The notes under the pieces: generated by a model | Seen by the model: only the letters and a program-made list of their open reading frames with translations | What the model was told of the DNA's origin: nothing | Databases searched by the model: none | Shown here: piece after piece, positions 22,921 through 35,218 of the stretch | Position numbering within the stretch: the first letter of the stretch is position 1 | How the letters are laid out: every line of letters begins with the position of its first letter | Assembly (NCBI GenBank): GCA_037903475.1 | Contig: JBAJFG010000029.1 | Span: 1,261,501-1,325,500, forward strand | Reading direction: 5' to 3' | DNA length: 64,000 nt | Source of the DNA: Ancylostoma caninum | Lineage: Eukaryota > Nematoda > Chromadorea > Rhabditida > Ancylostomatidae | Program-made: the position numbers and the translations under genes

Positions 22921-23322
22921 CTATAGATATAAAAAAGGTCTATTCCACTCAGAAGTCCAGAAATAATTGAAAGCGTTCAGAGGTTGCGTTCTCAATTTTC
23001 TAAATTCCGAGGATTTTTCTGTAACACTACAAACAATACAGTACAAAACATCTTTGTATTTGACAAAGATTTCACCACCTAATGCGCATATTAGCTCTGG
23101 AGCAACTGTTTCGCACTTAATGAGACGTGGATGAGCACCTTTCGAAACAATTCCTTTGTTATTCCAGGATCCCTGCTGAAGATTCTCTCCGAACTGATTT
23201 TCGGACGCAATGTCCTCAACAACACCCCCCACTCTTATTCGTTCGGAAAAATCGCCAAGGGTTACTAGAAAAACGCTCGAGATAACCAAAGGGCTACTCT
23301 CCGCGGTAATACGGCCGGCCAA
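22921..23322 (-). CDS. Hypothetical protein fragment
   Basis: Open frame of up to 133 codons. The segment with CETVAPELICALGG and FVKYKDVLYC resembles a segment at 34687-34830 that has KAQAVAPEFTRGM and VLVEYRRGALN. Two diverged copies keeping the same protein-like pattern suggest a real exon from a duplicated gene, but the family is unknown and the start and splice sites are unresolved. Confidence 0.3.
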   Translation of the reverse strand: MAGRITAESSPLVISSVFLVTLGDFSERIRVGGVVEDIASENQFGENLQQGSWNNKGIVSKGAHPRLIKCETVAPELICALGGEIFVKYKDVLYCIVCSVTEKSSEFRKLRTQPLNAFNYFWTSEWNRPFLYL

Positions 23323-25925
23323 AATGTGCTTCTGGCTCCAATTTCGACAACTTTGCTGGGAAGCGGCTTAGTAGTCATCATATTCTGTTAAGAATCTGTT
23401 TATGGCTGCTACATTCTCTAGCTACAGGAGCGTTTATTTCGCAAGAAAAACTTCGAGAAACATTCATCTCGGAGTAAATATCGAGCTGATCCATTCCAAT
23501 AGATCAAATTCTCTGTTGAAAGGCTATGTTTTTAGCGGCTCGCACGTAGCCTTTGTAGAGGGTCCGCAATTGCACCGATGTTTACTCCGTGACAAATGCC
23601 CTATATGGCGACGTGGAAATAGGTTTCTCCTGGTTCTCCCCTTTGCAGTTTCCCGAGATCTGAGCAGACAGCATCAGAGGCCTGCACATACGATAAGCAA
23701 TAGACCTGCTACATTGTCAGAGATATTTTATTGCTTGCTGAGGTGGTCACCTATTGAAGTTCTGGAAAAGAATAGAGTCAACACAAAAAGCGGCATTTCT
23801 TTAGCATCAGCCCAATACACAGTTGAAAAAAATAAATGGTATATTGAATATATCTGATACTTCCAAAAAAAGTACATAGAAGCGAGTAGGTCTTGCCACT
23901 GTCTTTTCAGTGAGAAACTAATAGTAGACACTTCCTGCATTTTCTGTTTTTATTGAGGATCTATTAATGATTCGAGAAAACGTTCCTAGAAAAAGGAAAC
24001 TTATCGGGACATAGTTGTCGATATTTCTGCGCCGTCGACTTTGAAAAATCACGCCATCACGTGCTCGTCAGAGCGAGAATAATAGTGTTTCGATAGAGAG
24101 CGAAAACAAACTGGTAAACAAGGCGCACCAGCAGTTTGCAGTAGAGAACTTGCTCGAAAGAAAAACAGGTTGGAATTAGACGACAACTGGAAGGAAGAAT
24201 GAAGATCTTAATTGGAACTTCATACACTAAAACAGCTGAATAGTCATCATATGATGAATCGCTAGTAAAGGAAGGTGTAATTTCCATGAAGAATGCCAAT
24301 ATCGCAGGCCTGGCACTCGTGCTGGGGGGGGGGGGTTCCGCTCGGACGCTTCGCTGTAAACATGCATTGCTATCGGCTGAGCAAATTCATAGATGACGTG
24401 TTTTTTCGGGCCAAAAACAAAATAGAAAAGCCGCTCAGAATTAGATAGCATCAGCTCTCTATAATAGTGATGAAAGGATTATTATAGAAGCATGGCTGAG
24501 ATGACGACAGCAATCATTCGAATGCCGATGGGATGTTTAACAGAATCACTAATATGCAGATAAGGTAGCGGTGATTGGGCTTGTAAATGATAATAGAAAG
24601 AAAATGAGAGGGGAGAAGGTAAGGTTAAATACGGGTTGCTCGAACTATCTATGCAACTACTGACGTGTTAACTGTATCGGCCAATGATTTGGTCTTCAGT
24701 TCCGTTTCCCAATTCTAGCGTTGGAACCGTTACTATTGGAGCAAATAACAGCAAATGGTCTCATTCGCTGTCTTCCCGAAGTGTTTAAATGTGTTACATT
24801 TACCCGTTGCGGCCGTTGTACTATTACTAATCTTGAATTAAATTTTGTTGTTATTATTACTCTTGGATTGTATTTTGTGTTTCTCCCTATCCCGTCTTTG
24901 AAAGAACTATGAGAAACTGAAAACCTGCAATATCATGATCTATCGTTATTGCTTATCTGTCAATTTTCTAATCTCACAGCCGCTCCCTTTTGCAGTTAAT
25001 ACTCCAACGGAAAGCACTTGTACTTGAGTTAATTTACTCCAGGACGAATAAGGATGAGAAATCAGCCGTTATCTTATCTAATAGGAGAGCAAAAGTCACA
25101 GAGAAAGAAATACAAAAATGGGAAAATAAGGAATACATGCTGTGCGAGAAATTGGTAGCTGATAATGATCTTGCAAAATTACCCAGTCGGAATTAACAAT
25201 TTGCGAAAAATATACCAAAATTTAATGGTTATTTTCTCAATTCTCGGAGCTGTTACGATAGGTGAGAGCGAGCAAATGTGATTTAACTGACAAGTTAACT
25301 GTGTCGGTCAGTAATTTTGTCTCTTTGCCCCACTCTAGCTTAAAAATTGTCGCTAGTGCAATACACAGCAATAAAGCAACTCTTGACCTTCAGGAAATTA
25401 GCCTTACTGATATTCCAGTCACTGCCTCCCTGGAGTCTTTGGAACATGAAGAAGACCTAACTAGTTGTCATGTGTCCCATGAGGTACGTACGCGTGGTCG
25501 ACCGGTTGCGCACGCTGTAGTCACTATGTTGAACCAAGGGTTTAAAGGATTTCTAATTCATTAGCATATCGGTCATACTTTAACCATAGGTAAGTTCGAG
25601 CTTGCATTAGCACGTGAAGTGAATTACTATTTTCTTCCTTGAGAAAGGAATGGAGCTCATACTATGGAAAGAAAATTAAGCCGTAATAAAAAGTGTGAAA
25701 AGTACAGGGTTTCACAGCACGAACGTAGAAGGGAGGAAGCTAGTAGTGTGGGGAACAGAGACACTTCGAAACCCAAGTAGCTAAATTTTTGGGTTTGAAG
25801 GAAACAACTTAGCATAACAGCCTTTTCCTCCCTATTATTTATAGATGCATCCGCAAAGTTCTGCTTGAGCTTGAAGAACTATCTCTAACCCCTTTTCGGT
25901 ACATCTTCATTTCATATGGCCTAGT
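23323..25925. other. Intergenic DNA related to the E2-E3 interval
   Basis: Diverged similarity to 49.8-53.7 kb runs in the same order, for example GAGAGCGAGCAA and CCCCACTCTA at about 25265-25340 and 52105-52180. On the minus strand, 24057-24451 reads as broken hydrophobic protein-like sequence with LFYFVFGPKKHVIYEF, matching the block at 50920-51160. No intact gene. Confidence 0.45.
24057..24451 (-). pseudogene. Membrane-protein-like remnant
   Basis: Hydrophobic segments in shifting frames, for example FILPSSCRLIPTCFSFEQ and LFYFVFGPKKHV, correspond in order to 50648-51160. Nematode serpentine receptors look like this, but no diagnostic motif was seen. Frameshifts and stops separate the pieces. 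Confidence 0.25.
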
Positions 25926-25927
25926 TG

Positions 25928-26445
25928 CAGTGGCGGACACAGGGGCGGGGCCTCTCGAGAATGGATCGCCAAAATTTTGAAATTACTCTACAAAACAAGC
26001 AAAAATCTTGTATTAGTTCATTTCTGATTGTTTATCTTTATTATTATTTTTGAATAATTCCTAAGAACTATCTAGCAGTGGCGGACGCAGGGGGGGGGGG
26101 GCGAGAATGGGCCGACAAATTTTCGAAATTACTTTACAATAGGAATAAAAATCTTGCATTAGTTTATTTTTATTATTATTTTTAACATAATTTTTATTAA
26201 TTATTTCTTATTATAACTAAGGATTTTATTAATTTTACTTTCCGCCTGGGTCCTCAAAACGGCGGAGACTCCACTTTTTTACCACGACCCCTCCCCGCCC
26301 CCTCCCGCACAGTTTCTGCGTCTGCCACTGCTATCTATTACTACAAGTTATATTTTTATCGATTTTATTTTTCATTTGGGTCCCAAAAGTGGCAAAGACC
26401 CCGCTTTTTCAAACCCCCCTCACTTTCTGCGTCCAACACTTCCTC
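25928..26445. mobile_element. Small element interrupted by a copy of its own family
   Basis: The left end reads GCAGTGGCGGACACAGGGGC near 25931 and the right end reads GTTGGACGCAGAAAGTG on the other strand near 26420-26436. Internal segments such as GGGTCCCAAAAGTGGC resemble GGGTCCTCAAAACGGC of the inner element. The matching place behind E2 (about 53675) continues CTAGTTGTCC without it. Confidence 0.6.
26075..26331. mobile_element. Inner nested MITE
   Basis: Ends GCAGTGGCGGACGCAG and, on the other strand, GCAGTGGCAGACGCAG, flanked by TA on both sides. The 257 bp are non-coding, with poly-G next to the left end. TA flanks suggest Tc1/mariner mobilisation. Confidence 0.7.
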
Positions 26446-27283
26446 ATGGTAATGATTAAAAAAATAGGTGTGCATATAGGTAGAATCCAACATTCCAGTA
26501 TCCCACACTAACGCAAATCCGGCTTCGCTCGGGTGTTTAACTATGCCGGCTATTTGAAACTAATGAAAACAACTGCTATTGCAGAAGAATCCCTTCAGAA
26601 TACTCATAATTTTATTGATTAGCATGCCAGCTTCGTTTTCACAGACAAAAACCCTTGAAAAGCTATTTTGATGATAGTTTGGATAGTAGGAATATTCACT
26701 GTACATATTTGTGTTCAGCTATTTAGCGTATTCTAGTGTGCACGTTCATACCCGTCCCAGTAAGCACATTCTCCATAGATCGCTGAACCAACATCAATAA
26801 AATCGATATAAATAGAGGGCTTCTCGATGTTTTTCAAAGAAAAGTAGCCCATAACCTTCGCCGGCATCTGAAGGATATGCACGTAGAATTTTATCCGAAA
26901 CGGTTCATTCTTGGCGACTTCTGTTCTTTACATACTACAATCAGGGAATCTGATCGAAGCTTTGTAACTCGGGAGTCGGAAGCCCCAAAAACACCGAAAT
27001 ATAGGAAGTGCCGGAAGAATGGAGAGTCCAATATGTGTGCACATGCATGAATGGTGGCTTAGGGTTGGTGTAAACCACGTATTGTTAGACTAACTGGCGT
27101 AAATTTCCATGCAATATGCAATATTCTCAAACCTATGAATCAATCTTGCAGGTCATGGAACAAAGATTTGTTTCACTGCTACAAAAATGAGATTTGAGAT
27201 TTTTCACACAGATTCAAACTAGGTCTAGAAAACAAATGAAAATCGAAAATCAAAATCTTAGAAGAATATTATGGTAAGCGTTC
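26446..27283. other. No gene recognised
   Basis: Sequence downstream of the Ep esterase remnant on the minus strand. No feature is supported. Confidence 0.4.
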
Positions 27284-28965
27284 CTACTTGACCTCCTTAG
27301 GAGACGTAACCGTAGGTAGTGTTTGCACCATGTCGAAATCATACGTTCGCATCTCATGCCAGAAGGAAGAGGACCCTGAAATTAAAAGACTCTTGAGAGA
27401 GAAGGAAGAACGAGGAAAACTCTTCCTTGTTTTTCATTTTATCAAGAAAATCTTCGCTCGCAGGTTTTAGTTTAAGAGTGGAGTAATGGCAAAAGTGTAT
27501 ACCCTAAGAGAAACACAGGTTAGAGCACCTGGACCACGTACCTACAACCATTAATACGAACTCCGTGTGCGAGCAAAAAAGAATTAGAAGGTCATTATTG
27601 TCATTATCATTAGTATCATTGGTGAGCAAAAAAAACTAGAAGCTAGCTCAGATCGAGAACAAGAGATGTGAGGTCAGTTTGCACTTATGTGGTGCTTAGG
27701 CAGGATGAGAAAGATCTCATTGATGTAGGATCATTGTACAAACAGTGCGAATGGTTACATCTACAATACACACAGACGAAGTCGTCCTTCTTAAACGCTA
27801 ACAGAATTGAAGAATGGAAAAAGACAAAATCATGGAACAAAAAGTTTCATTGTTGTAAAACCCTAGCCTCATGAATGAATTCGGCGTAATCTGCATGTAT
27901 TGAAGATCTTTACCTTCACCGAGTTCTAGCCATACGTGCCTCATGTTCATTGGATGGATCCCTTAATATCGCAGCTTGCAAGGAACAAAGTAAAATTGAT
28001 TTGACCTACCCGATTTAGCGAATTCAATGAATGACTGTCGAAAGACATCTGCATTCACATCCATGGGGCGCTCCTAAAATTTTCTTGTACGAATGTGGGC
28101 ATTCACCTCTGCAAAATCCTGTCATTGACAGGTCTTACTATCAAGAATTCCATCTATTAGTGTTATTCTCTGTTGGTCTCAGCGCTATAAGCGGAAAACT
28201 GGTCGACGTTAGCCAATCTCATTCGCGGAATGCGCCACGCATTCGACTTCATCTGATAATCGTAGAGGTGCTGAACGCGTGTCTCCCCTATCAGCGAATT
28301 GACGGGGGCGTATCAGTTCAGCGCTTCATCGTCCAATACTTTTCCGGTTGCAATTTGAAGACTACCTTGGTCAAGATACCATGACTGCCGCAAGTAGAAA
28401 CATAGCGAATGAGCAACACTCTCCATCAAATATGTAGACACTTCACTGAAAAATCACTTCACTGAAAAATCCTAGCCTTTCCAGTAAGAAAAGTATTCCC
28501 TTCAACGAAACAGATGAAAGAAGAGCGAGGAAGTGCTCTCACTCCGGGTTGCGACTTTGTCGAAAAGGCGCGATTTTTCGTCATCGTTCACATGGGTCGA
28601 CCAGAACAACTTCAATTTTTCCGCCTGTATTTTCGCCAACTGGTTAACTTCCTTCGCCATAGTGATCCGGCTGCAAATTCAACGTTTTTCACATTCTTTT
28701 ACAGTGAACTAACGAAAATTGTGGTGAAGCATAAAATGAAAAAAACATCCGCGACGAGTGCATGGGATAACCTCCCTTAGCAAAATTTGAGGGGATCCTG
28801 AGAGAAATGCTTATCGTTTAGCCGCCGTAATCCCCACAGATGGACTCACGAAAAAACAGACTTGTTGCTGAAAAAACTCAATCTATCAATCGCTTTGGAA
28901 TATTTTTGTCCCAAATAAATTCGTCGTAGTGGGCAAGAGAGTAAGTGTAGAAATACCATTAAGCA
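27284..28965 (-). pseudogene. Carboxylesterase Ep, decayed 3' remnant
   Basis: Carries the C-terminal exons of a type-B carboxylesterase. The last exon (27375-27284) is intact: SSFWHEMRTYDFDMVQTL to a stop after PKEVK. The exon-13 copy (about 27965-27855) has a 4-base insertion after HEA and no proper splice sites. The exon-12 copy (about 28090-28020) keeps PHGCE but has lost most of its middle. The exon-11 copy (about 28960-28875) reads YSLAHYDEFIWDKN and stops near 28965, close to the LINE. No 5' exons were found upstream. The whole is a dead gene. Confidence 0.85.
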
Positions 28966-29055
28966 ACCAAAATACCGCTGAGAAACCAAAAATAATGTAC
29001 TTCTATGTATCAATCAAAATAAAACTCGAATTGTACGACAGCACGACACTGTTTC

Positions 29056-30640
29056 ATGTTCTGCACCTATAACGCCAGAACAGTCTCCACAGACGCCGAT
29101 TTTCACGCTCTTCTCGAAGCTGCAAGGCGAATCAAATTCCATGTAATCGCTCTACGGGAGACCAAGAACAGGAAGAGCGACGTCCGACAGCTCCGCGACG
29201 GAACACTGGTCATCCGCAGAGAAAAGGTTCCTTCAAGAAATGTTAGACGGGTTGGCTTTGTCGTGCACCCTTCTGTCGTCCATCTAGTCGACTCACACGA
29301 GATCCTCTCACCTCGTCTAGCAATTGTCCGTCTTGACCTTCCTCGTCACAAGTCCATCAGTATACGCCCCTAACTGTTACTCACCAACGCTAGCAGCTGA
29401 AGAGGCGGAGTTGGACAGTTTATGCGAGAGGTTGGGAGAAGTTATCCACAACGAAAAGTCCTTCTACAAATTCGTTGTTGGGAACTTCAACGCCAAACTT
29501 GGGAAGGCTGAAGGAGGCGAGTACAGGATAGGAAAGTTCGGATTAGGAGATTGGAACGGTAGTCGCCCGTGGCTTCTGTCCTCTGCACGCCTCTTCCACG
29601 GGAATTCCATTTTCATGAAAAAGGAACACCTCCGGTGGACATGGGAATCACCCAACGGTACGACTCGTACGCAGATCGACGTATACTTACCAAAGGAAGG
29701 GTCTATTTGATGTTTCAGGTGTACCATCACTCAGCTGTAGATCCGATCACCTTCCCTCCATGCAAAAATCCGATTCGGCTATAAGATGGAAAAGAACATC
29801 TACGACCGCGGAGGAGGAAAAGAAGTCGTATATGACGATACCGCCCTTGCTCAGTCTCTTTCTGAACACGACTGGCATATCATGGAAGACCCTATCGAGG
29901 ACTACGAGATGCTTCTAGAAAAACTTAGAATCTGTGCTGAACGCGCCTCAAAACCCCGAACAAAAAACTTGGAACGCATTTTGAAGGCCACCAAGAAACT
30001 GCTCATTAAAAGAAGGGCTTTGAGGCTTGATCCGAATGCATCCCACATTGAGCAGTTGATAGCCAGTGACAGCTGCAGAAGAGCATTGCAGGAGGATCTG
30101 CAAAAGTTCAGGCGGAGAATGGTTCTGAAGCAGCAGAAGGGAGAAGAAGTCTGAAGAATTGTTGAAAGGACCTTCACGATTATGATGTCCCGTTGACAGC
30201 CCTGAAGAATGAAATGGGATTGTCACATTTTCCCATCGTGAGATGGAATCAATCGCGGAAAGATTCTACACGAACCTTTTCCGTTCTTCAACAGTAGTGT
30301 CAAGCCCAAATATCCCCACTGTGACAGACCACCTTAGATTCTTCCTCAGAAGTTCATGTTGCGATAAGAAGCATGACACGCGGCACCACCCCCTGGACCG
30401 GACCGTACATCGGCTTATCTATTGCGAGCAGGAGTTGATCATCTTCGCGTCATTCTCGCAGCACATTCATCATCTTATCTTCAGAAGGAAAGAATTAGAG
30501 AGAACCTCACGTACCGTTCTCCTTCACAGAAGGGAGACAGAGAGGATCTTCGTGACTATCTTCCGATATGTTAGCTGAGCGTGCTTTATAAGCTTTTCAC
30601 GAAGATTATTCTCACACGCATATCGAGGACCTCGGATGAA
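29056..30640 (+). mobile_element. RTE-type LINE, 3'-truncated and frameshifted
   Basis: Begins with an APE-type endonuclease domain: [20 protein letters not shown], then an ALRETK motif with the catalytic Glu. A frame change near 29340 continues with YAPNCYSPT. The usual GDFNA motif reads GNFNA, with the metal-binding Asp lost. A linker block follows (29786-30154, NLERILKATKKLL). Next is the start of the reverse transcriptase region (MESIAERFYTNLFRSST at 30243). A final trace YKLFTKIILTRISRT lies near 30590. No RT catalytic motif is present. Non-functional. Confidence 0.85.
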
Positions 30641-33003
30641 GCTCATGAGAATTTTTCCTTGTACTAACAAAACTTCTTTTCTGAAAGTGAAGTTATGGAA
30701 TAAACGTAGAAAATTTTAGTGAGATGAAGTGGGCTGATAAGTAAATAACTAAAAAAACATTTTGTGATTGAGTAAACTGAAGGAATGGGTGAGCAAAACA
30801 GAATAGAATTAATAAGATGCTGAAGCGAACGTGCTCCTAAAACTAAATCTAAAATGTCTGAAAATTTACTTTCTACTCCACTTGCACAGATTCCGTTCTC
30901 TAAATTTGCCCCGCTTAATACTTTATCTTTTGGGCATTCAAATGCAAAATCGGGACTGAATTCGAAATTTATAGAATTTGCATTGTGTATGTTGAATTTG
31001 TGGGTGTTGAAAGTACAAAAATCACCTCATATAACATACGAAACAAATCTCCAATGTGTAACAGCGTTGAATCGTTCCGTCAAGATAAGCTAAAATATTC
31101 CACTTCTGTGCAGCTTCATCGCAACCACGAGGTGGGACACGTTGGGCAAATTTTCGTTTACAACGCCAGAAGCTGCTGGTGTTGCCTGTGAGCGAGGGGC
31201 AGTGATCTACCACCCTCCTCCACACCTGTAAGTATACGTGTTTCAGCTCTCATTTGCGCATTTTCACCCAAATCCTTGTAAACTCCGGCACCATTTCCAC
31301 TTGAATTCTGCTGAATTCCGCTTATTTTGCTCCAGGATTCCTAAAACTTTCTAGAAGAAATAGGATGCCACTGTAAAATTTCCAGAAGAGTCATATCCTT
31401 GAGCAACAGCGGCTCTGCACAAATTCTGGCATATGCACTCTGCTGTTGAGCCCTCCTTGTCTACGGTTTACTTTACATCCTGGATGATCAATTGCGGCGC
31501 TGTGATTGGCCAACTCGCCGGCGTTCCGCCCACAACACTAGCACTGGTCGGCATTCCTGCCACACTACCGCACCTGCTGCTGTCGTCGCTGAACTCAATC
31601 TCATTCTCTGAGTCTCCTTGGGTGCATCCCTTCACCACTCGAAGGTGGATTACTAACGTGGATAACTCGGCGTATCCGTAAAACTCGTACATCATATCCG
31701 TGTGTTCCCCAGCCATCACTTGAATGAGTGCTGCTCCACCAGTGAGATTACCTCGCACTTGCAGAGATGTGAGGATTTCATCTTGTGGAGCGACATCGTC
31801 AATTTTGTGGCCATGCCTTCGTATCCATCGTCTTCGTCTTTTTCGCCTTTGTCTTCTTCTTATTCTTCCTTCGTATTCTTCTTCTTCTTCGTCTTCTTCT
31901 TCGCCTAATTCTTCTTCGTCTTATTCCACCAATTGGCTCTGCAAACAATTGCTGAGACATCTTCAAGTTATTAGTGGAGCATCAGTACCAATCTAAGTAC
32001 TTGTTGCAACTGCATTTACCATTCCTGTCACACGTCTTAGTGGCTTATGTCTTACGCCTGTTTAAAACATGTCGCTCTGCTGCTCCTCCAACAAGGGCCC
32101 CTCACACCTCTTCGAATATTCCTCACTTCTAGCTGGCGGGAAAGCTTTGCCACTTGTACATACTCTACAGTCAGCAACATACCAGTGGGATAATTTGTAT
32201 CTTTTTTCATAGCACAAATATTGGTGGCCTACGCACTTCTATTTATTTACCTGCCGGTTGCTACTTCTGCGAGACCATATGTGAGTAAGCTTTTCACCAA
32301 CTCCTTACCGCATTCTGGAGCTATAGATAGCAAATGGATGGCAGCAAAATCCACGGATAAGCGGATTCAAGGTTTTCCAGTACCCGGATGATAGTATGGT
32401 ATGAGAAAATGGCCAAAAATTACCAGATGATGGATAATGACTAAGTGTTTATAGTACACACCTACCAAGACGACCTAGAATTCCTATAACAGAAGTTTTC
32501 TCTCTGTTCAGGAGCAAACAATCTGAATTACATTCTCATACCTTACTTCAGAAATGTAAACCACTCATGAAACGTACCAATGGGATAATTTGTATTATTT
32601 TTCATCAGGCAAATATTGGTCAGAGTACGTAGCACGGCTCTTTTTCTGTAAATAGCGACTGTATTTTGAATAAAAATGCGAGTTAAAAATAACTGGTTCC
32701 TAGATTATCCTGACGGTTACCTAGTGAAAAATTTTGAATACAGGTCCGGATAACGGGTAGGCCCAAACTTAGGGATAAAGGCTGGACCAAGAGCGGAGGA
32801 CTCATATAATCCGCTCATCTCTTTCCCAAACGTAGTTGTAATGCGCAAAGGAGTCACACAGCAGGTTGCATGTCATGGAACGGAGAAAAGCTTTGCTGAC
32901 ATTCATAACAGGAATGCGCGTTAGAGCTACCCCAGAAATGAGTAATCAGGGATCGCAATCCAAAAGTCCAAAATTAGAAGGAACACCTTCGTTCGGGGGC
33001 TTG
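30641..33003. other. Mostly no gene recognised
   Basis: Apart from the hypothetical exon at 31468-31800 and a CTT/TCT-rich simple repeat at about 31850-31925, nothing could be assigned. Confidence 0.4.
31468..31800 (-). CDS. Hypothetical exon
   Basis: An open frame reads IDDVAPQDEILTSLQVRG, then HTDMMYEFYGYAELST, and an acidic stretch ENEIEFSDDSS, and stops after IIQDVK. Composition looks coding, but the upstream extension runs into CTT-repeat DNA that translates to Arg-rich or Glu-rich sequence. No family is recognised and splice sites are not evident. Confidence 0.25.
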   Translation of the reverse strand, partial: DDVAPQDEILTSLQVRGNLTGGAALIQVMAGEHTDMMYEFYGYAELSTLVIHLRVVKGCTQGDSENEIEFSDDSSRCGSVAGMPTSASVVGGTPASWPITAPQLIIQDVK

Positions 33004-33780
33004 TTAAGAGCAGCACCCATGGAAAATTCCGTCTCTGAGATTGTAGCAAAATATTAGATTTCTGATTGTGAAGAGTACGGATAATGTGTCCAATCCCACC
33101 AAGACTCATGTAGAAACGGTTTTCAAATCTTCTGTCTTAGGTAGGGTCGAGCAGCGCGGTCAAGTTACACGCATTGGATCGAACAAAAAAGTTGATAACG
33201 CTGCCATCATTGCCATCTATTTTCTTTGCGCCATCGGATATTTGACTAGTAAAGCAGTTTTCTTGGGACAGAAAGAGCACATAGAAAAAGAAAATGGGAT
33301 TTCCGTTATAAGGACATAGCTGGAGAAAAGAACAAAATGAGATGGTGATTTTAAAACTAAATATTTTAGACACACGCAATATTTGAGAAACTGGATGTTC
33401 TGTGTGAGGAAAAGGGTTTATAGAGATCAATAATATGTGAAAAGGGAGTAAACGAAGGAAAAGCTGAGGATAACAATGCAATTCCAGTAGAAATGAGTTA
33501 TGAAGACGTTAATATGAAGGGCTGCCACGCGAAATCATTGCCCAATCAGCTGACAGTTGATGCTTTTCGCGCGCCAAGGATGATTTTGGAGCTCGGTGGT
33601 AGCCTGAGAACTCGTAAAACCTACTGCCTAGTGATTCTGCAAATCTAAGTATTACCTGTTATTACTTGTTATAGAAAAAATATAACTGGTACTCTTATTG
33701 ATAAATTGGCCCCATGAACCATTGGATCACGACTGGATCAAGATCTAAGGGGCCACAATTTCCGTGGGTGCTGCCTTTAA
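33004..33780. mobile_element. TTAA-bounded element with GCAGCACCC ends
   Basis: TTAA at 33004-33007 is followed by GAGCAGCACCCATGGAAA. The right end reads TTTCCGTGGGTGCTGCCT before TTAA at 33777-33780. The ends match the older elements at 941-1292 and 16502-16831. No transposase was seen in the 769 bp. Confidence 0.7.
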
Positions 33781-35168
33781 GGATGCGTTCTGGAGACAAT
33801 GATGCCTAGCTAAATTACTGTTCCGAAGATCGTATTTTTCGAAGATCCCAGCAACAGAAATTAAACTGTACTAACGTAATCAAAAAAGCTGTACCACCAT
33901 CACCATTGGTTAGACAACTTTGACTTGCACCTGTCATCACCTCATCCAATCAAAACGTTTGAAAAGCATAGAATGCTGAGTTAGCGAAAATCCTATGAGA
34001 TCTAGCCGCCGAACATAAAGCGAAGAAGGCAATGAAAACTTGTGCTACAGTGTGTTTATTTCGTGCTGTCAAAGCCCGGCCTAAGACTAGTACTGTGACT
34101 GGTCCAACATCTTAAGCTTCTCCCAACTATTCTAGTCTAGTGGGCATGGTGACATTCTGGTCTGTTATCCCGATTAATGCAGTCGTACCGATGATGTTAC
34201 CTGAAAATGCTGCGTCAGTATCACGTCTACAAAGGTGAAAAGTTTCTGCGCTGCCAAAAACAACGAATGGGTTAGGAGTATTTTTTTTCCTCCATATTAA
34301 TTTCTTCAGAGCTCAACATACCATAAATTTTGTCGAGATATTTATAACAGTAATTCCTGGCCAAAATTCCTTGTTTGCTAAATAGGTCTACCCTCAGAGC
34401 CGTTCTTTTTCCATTCTTCAAGCTTTGGTAACCTAAGAGAGTCCTGGAATAAGTTTCACGAAACAATAGTGAAGCAATCCAACGGCGGTTAGCGTTAAGA
34501 AGTGGCGCTTTTTCTTCGAAACTATACAAGTTTGTCTGAGAACATCATACGACTAGACTCGATAATATATTTGTAGGGGAAAGCAAACTCTTATGAATTG
34601 ACAGTAGCAAGATATTCACGTCAGCTAAGAGGCATGAAATAATTGAGAATGTTGAGACACTTGTTTTAAATTTTCTAAATTCTAAAATTTTCCTGTGATA
34701 CGATAACCAATAGAATTCAGAGCACCTCTTCTGTATTCAACCAAGACCTTATTATTCATTCCACGTGTGAACTCTGGGGCAACGGCTTGGGCTTTGTCGA
34801 GGAAACGTCGAGGAACACTTTTTAAGTGCCTTTTCATAATTTTAGAATTCTCCCTAGTTCTTACCTTTTCCTTCTTACCCTTTTCTTCAAATGCCGCAAA
34901 AAATCCAAGAGATGCTCGAAGGCCGATTTTCGGCCCGAACGGTCTGTCAAAATTTGTTTTTGAGAGCTAGCTCTAATCCCAAATTCTCGGTGCCGGGTAT
35001 CAGGGACTTGCTCTTTTCTTCATCCCTTTAGTTGCGCTTCTACGGAATGCTACATCGAAAGAAAAAAGAAAGTGAAAAAACCAAGGTTCTTCGTCTAAGC
35101 AGAAAGAACAAAGACTCTTCCTATCATATTGACGGGACTGAGATTGGGAAGGTTTTCCAAACCCCGTC
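33781..35168. other. No intact gene recognised
   Basis: The minus-strand block at 34687-34830 resembles the hypothetical fragment at 22921-23322 (KAQAVAPEFTRGM). A minus-strand open frame of 85 codons at 34272-34529 has no known motif. Confidence 0.35.
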
Positions 35169-35218
35169 CCGCTGACATTCCAGGTTTGAAGTTCTAAGCA
35201 AACCTGGAATGTCAGCGG
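35169..35218. other. Perfect 19-bp hairpin with 12-base loop
   Basis: CCGCTGACATTCCAGGTTT at 35169-35187 and its exact reverse complement at 35200-35218. Pairing does not extend outward. No gene boundary is obvious nearby, so role unknown. Confidence 0.65.

Noticed and set aside
28031..28384. Plus-strand frame of 117 codons
   Set aside because: It overlaps the opposite strand of the decayed esterase exon 12 and shows no motif.
31800..31990. Glu-rich or Arg-rich coding extension upstream of the exon at 31468
   Set aside because: It is a CTT/CTTCG simple repeat that translates to charged runs in any frame.
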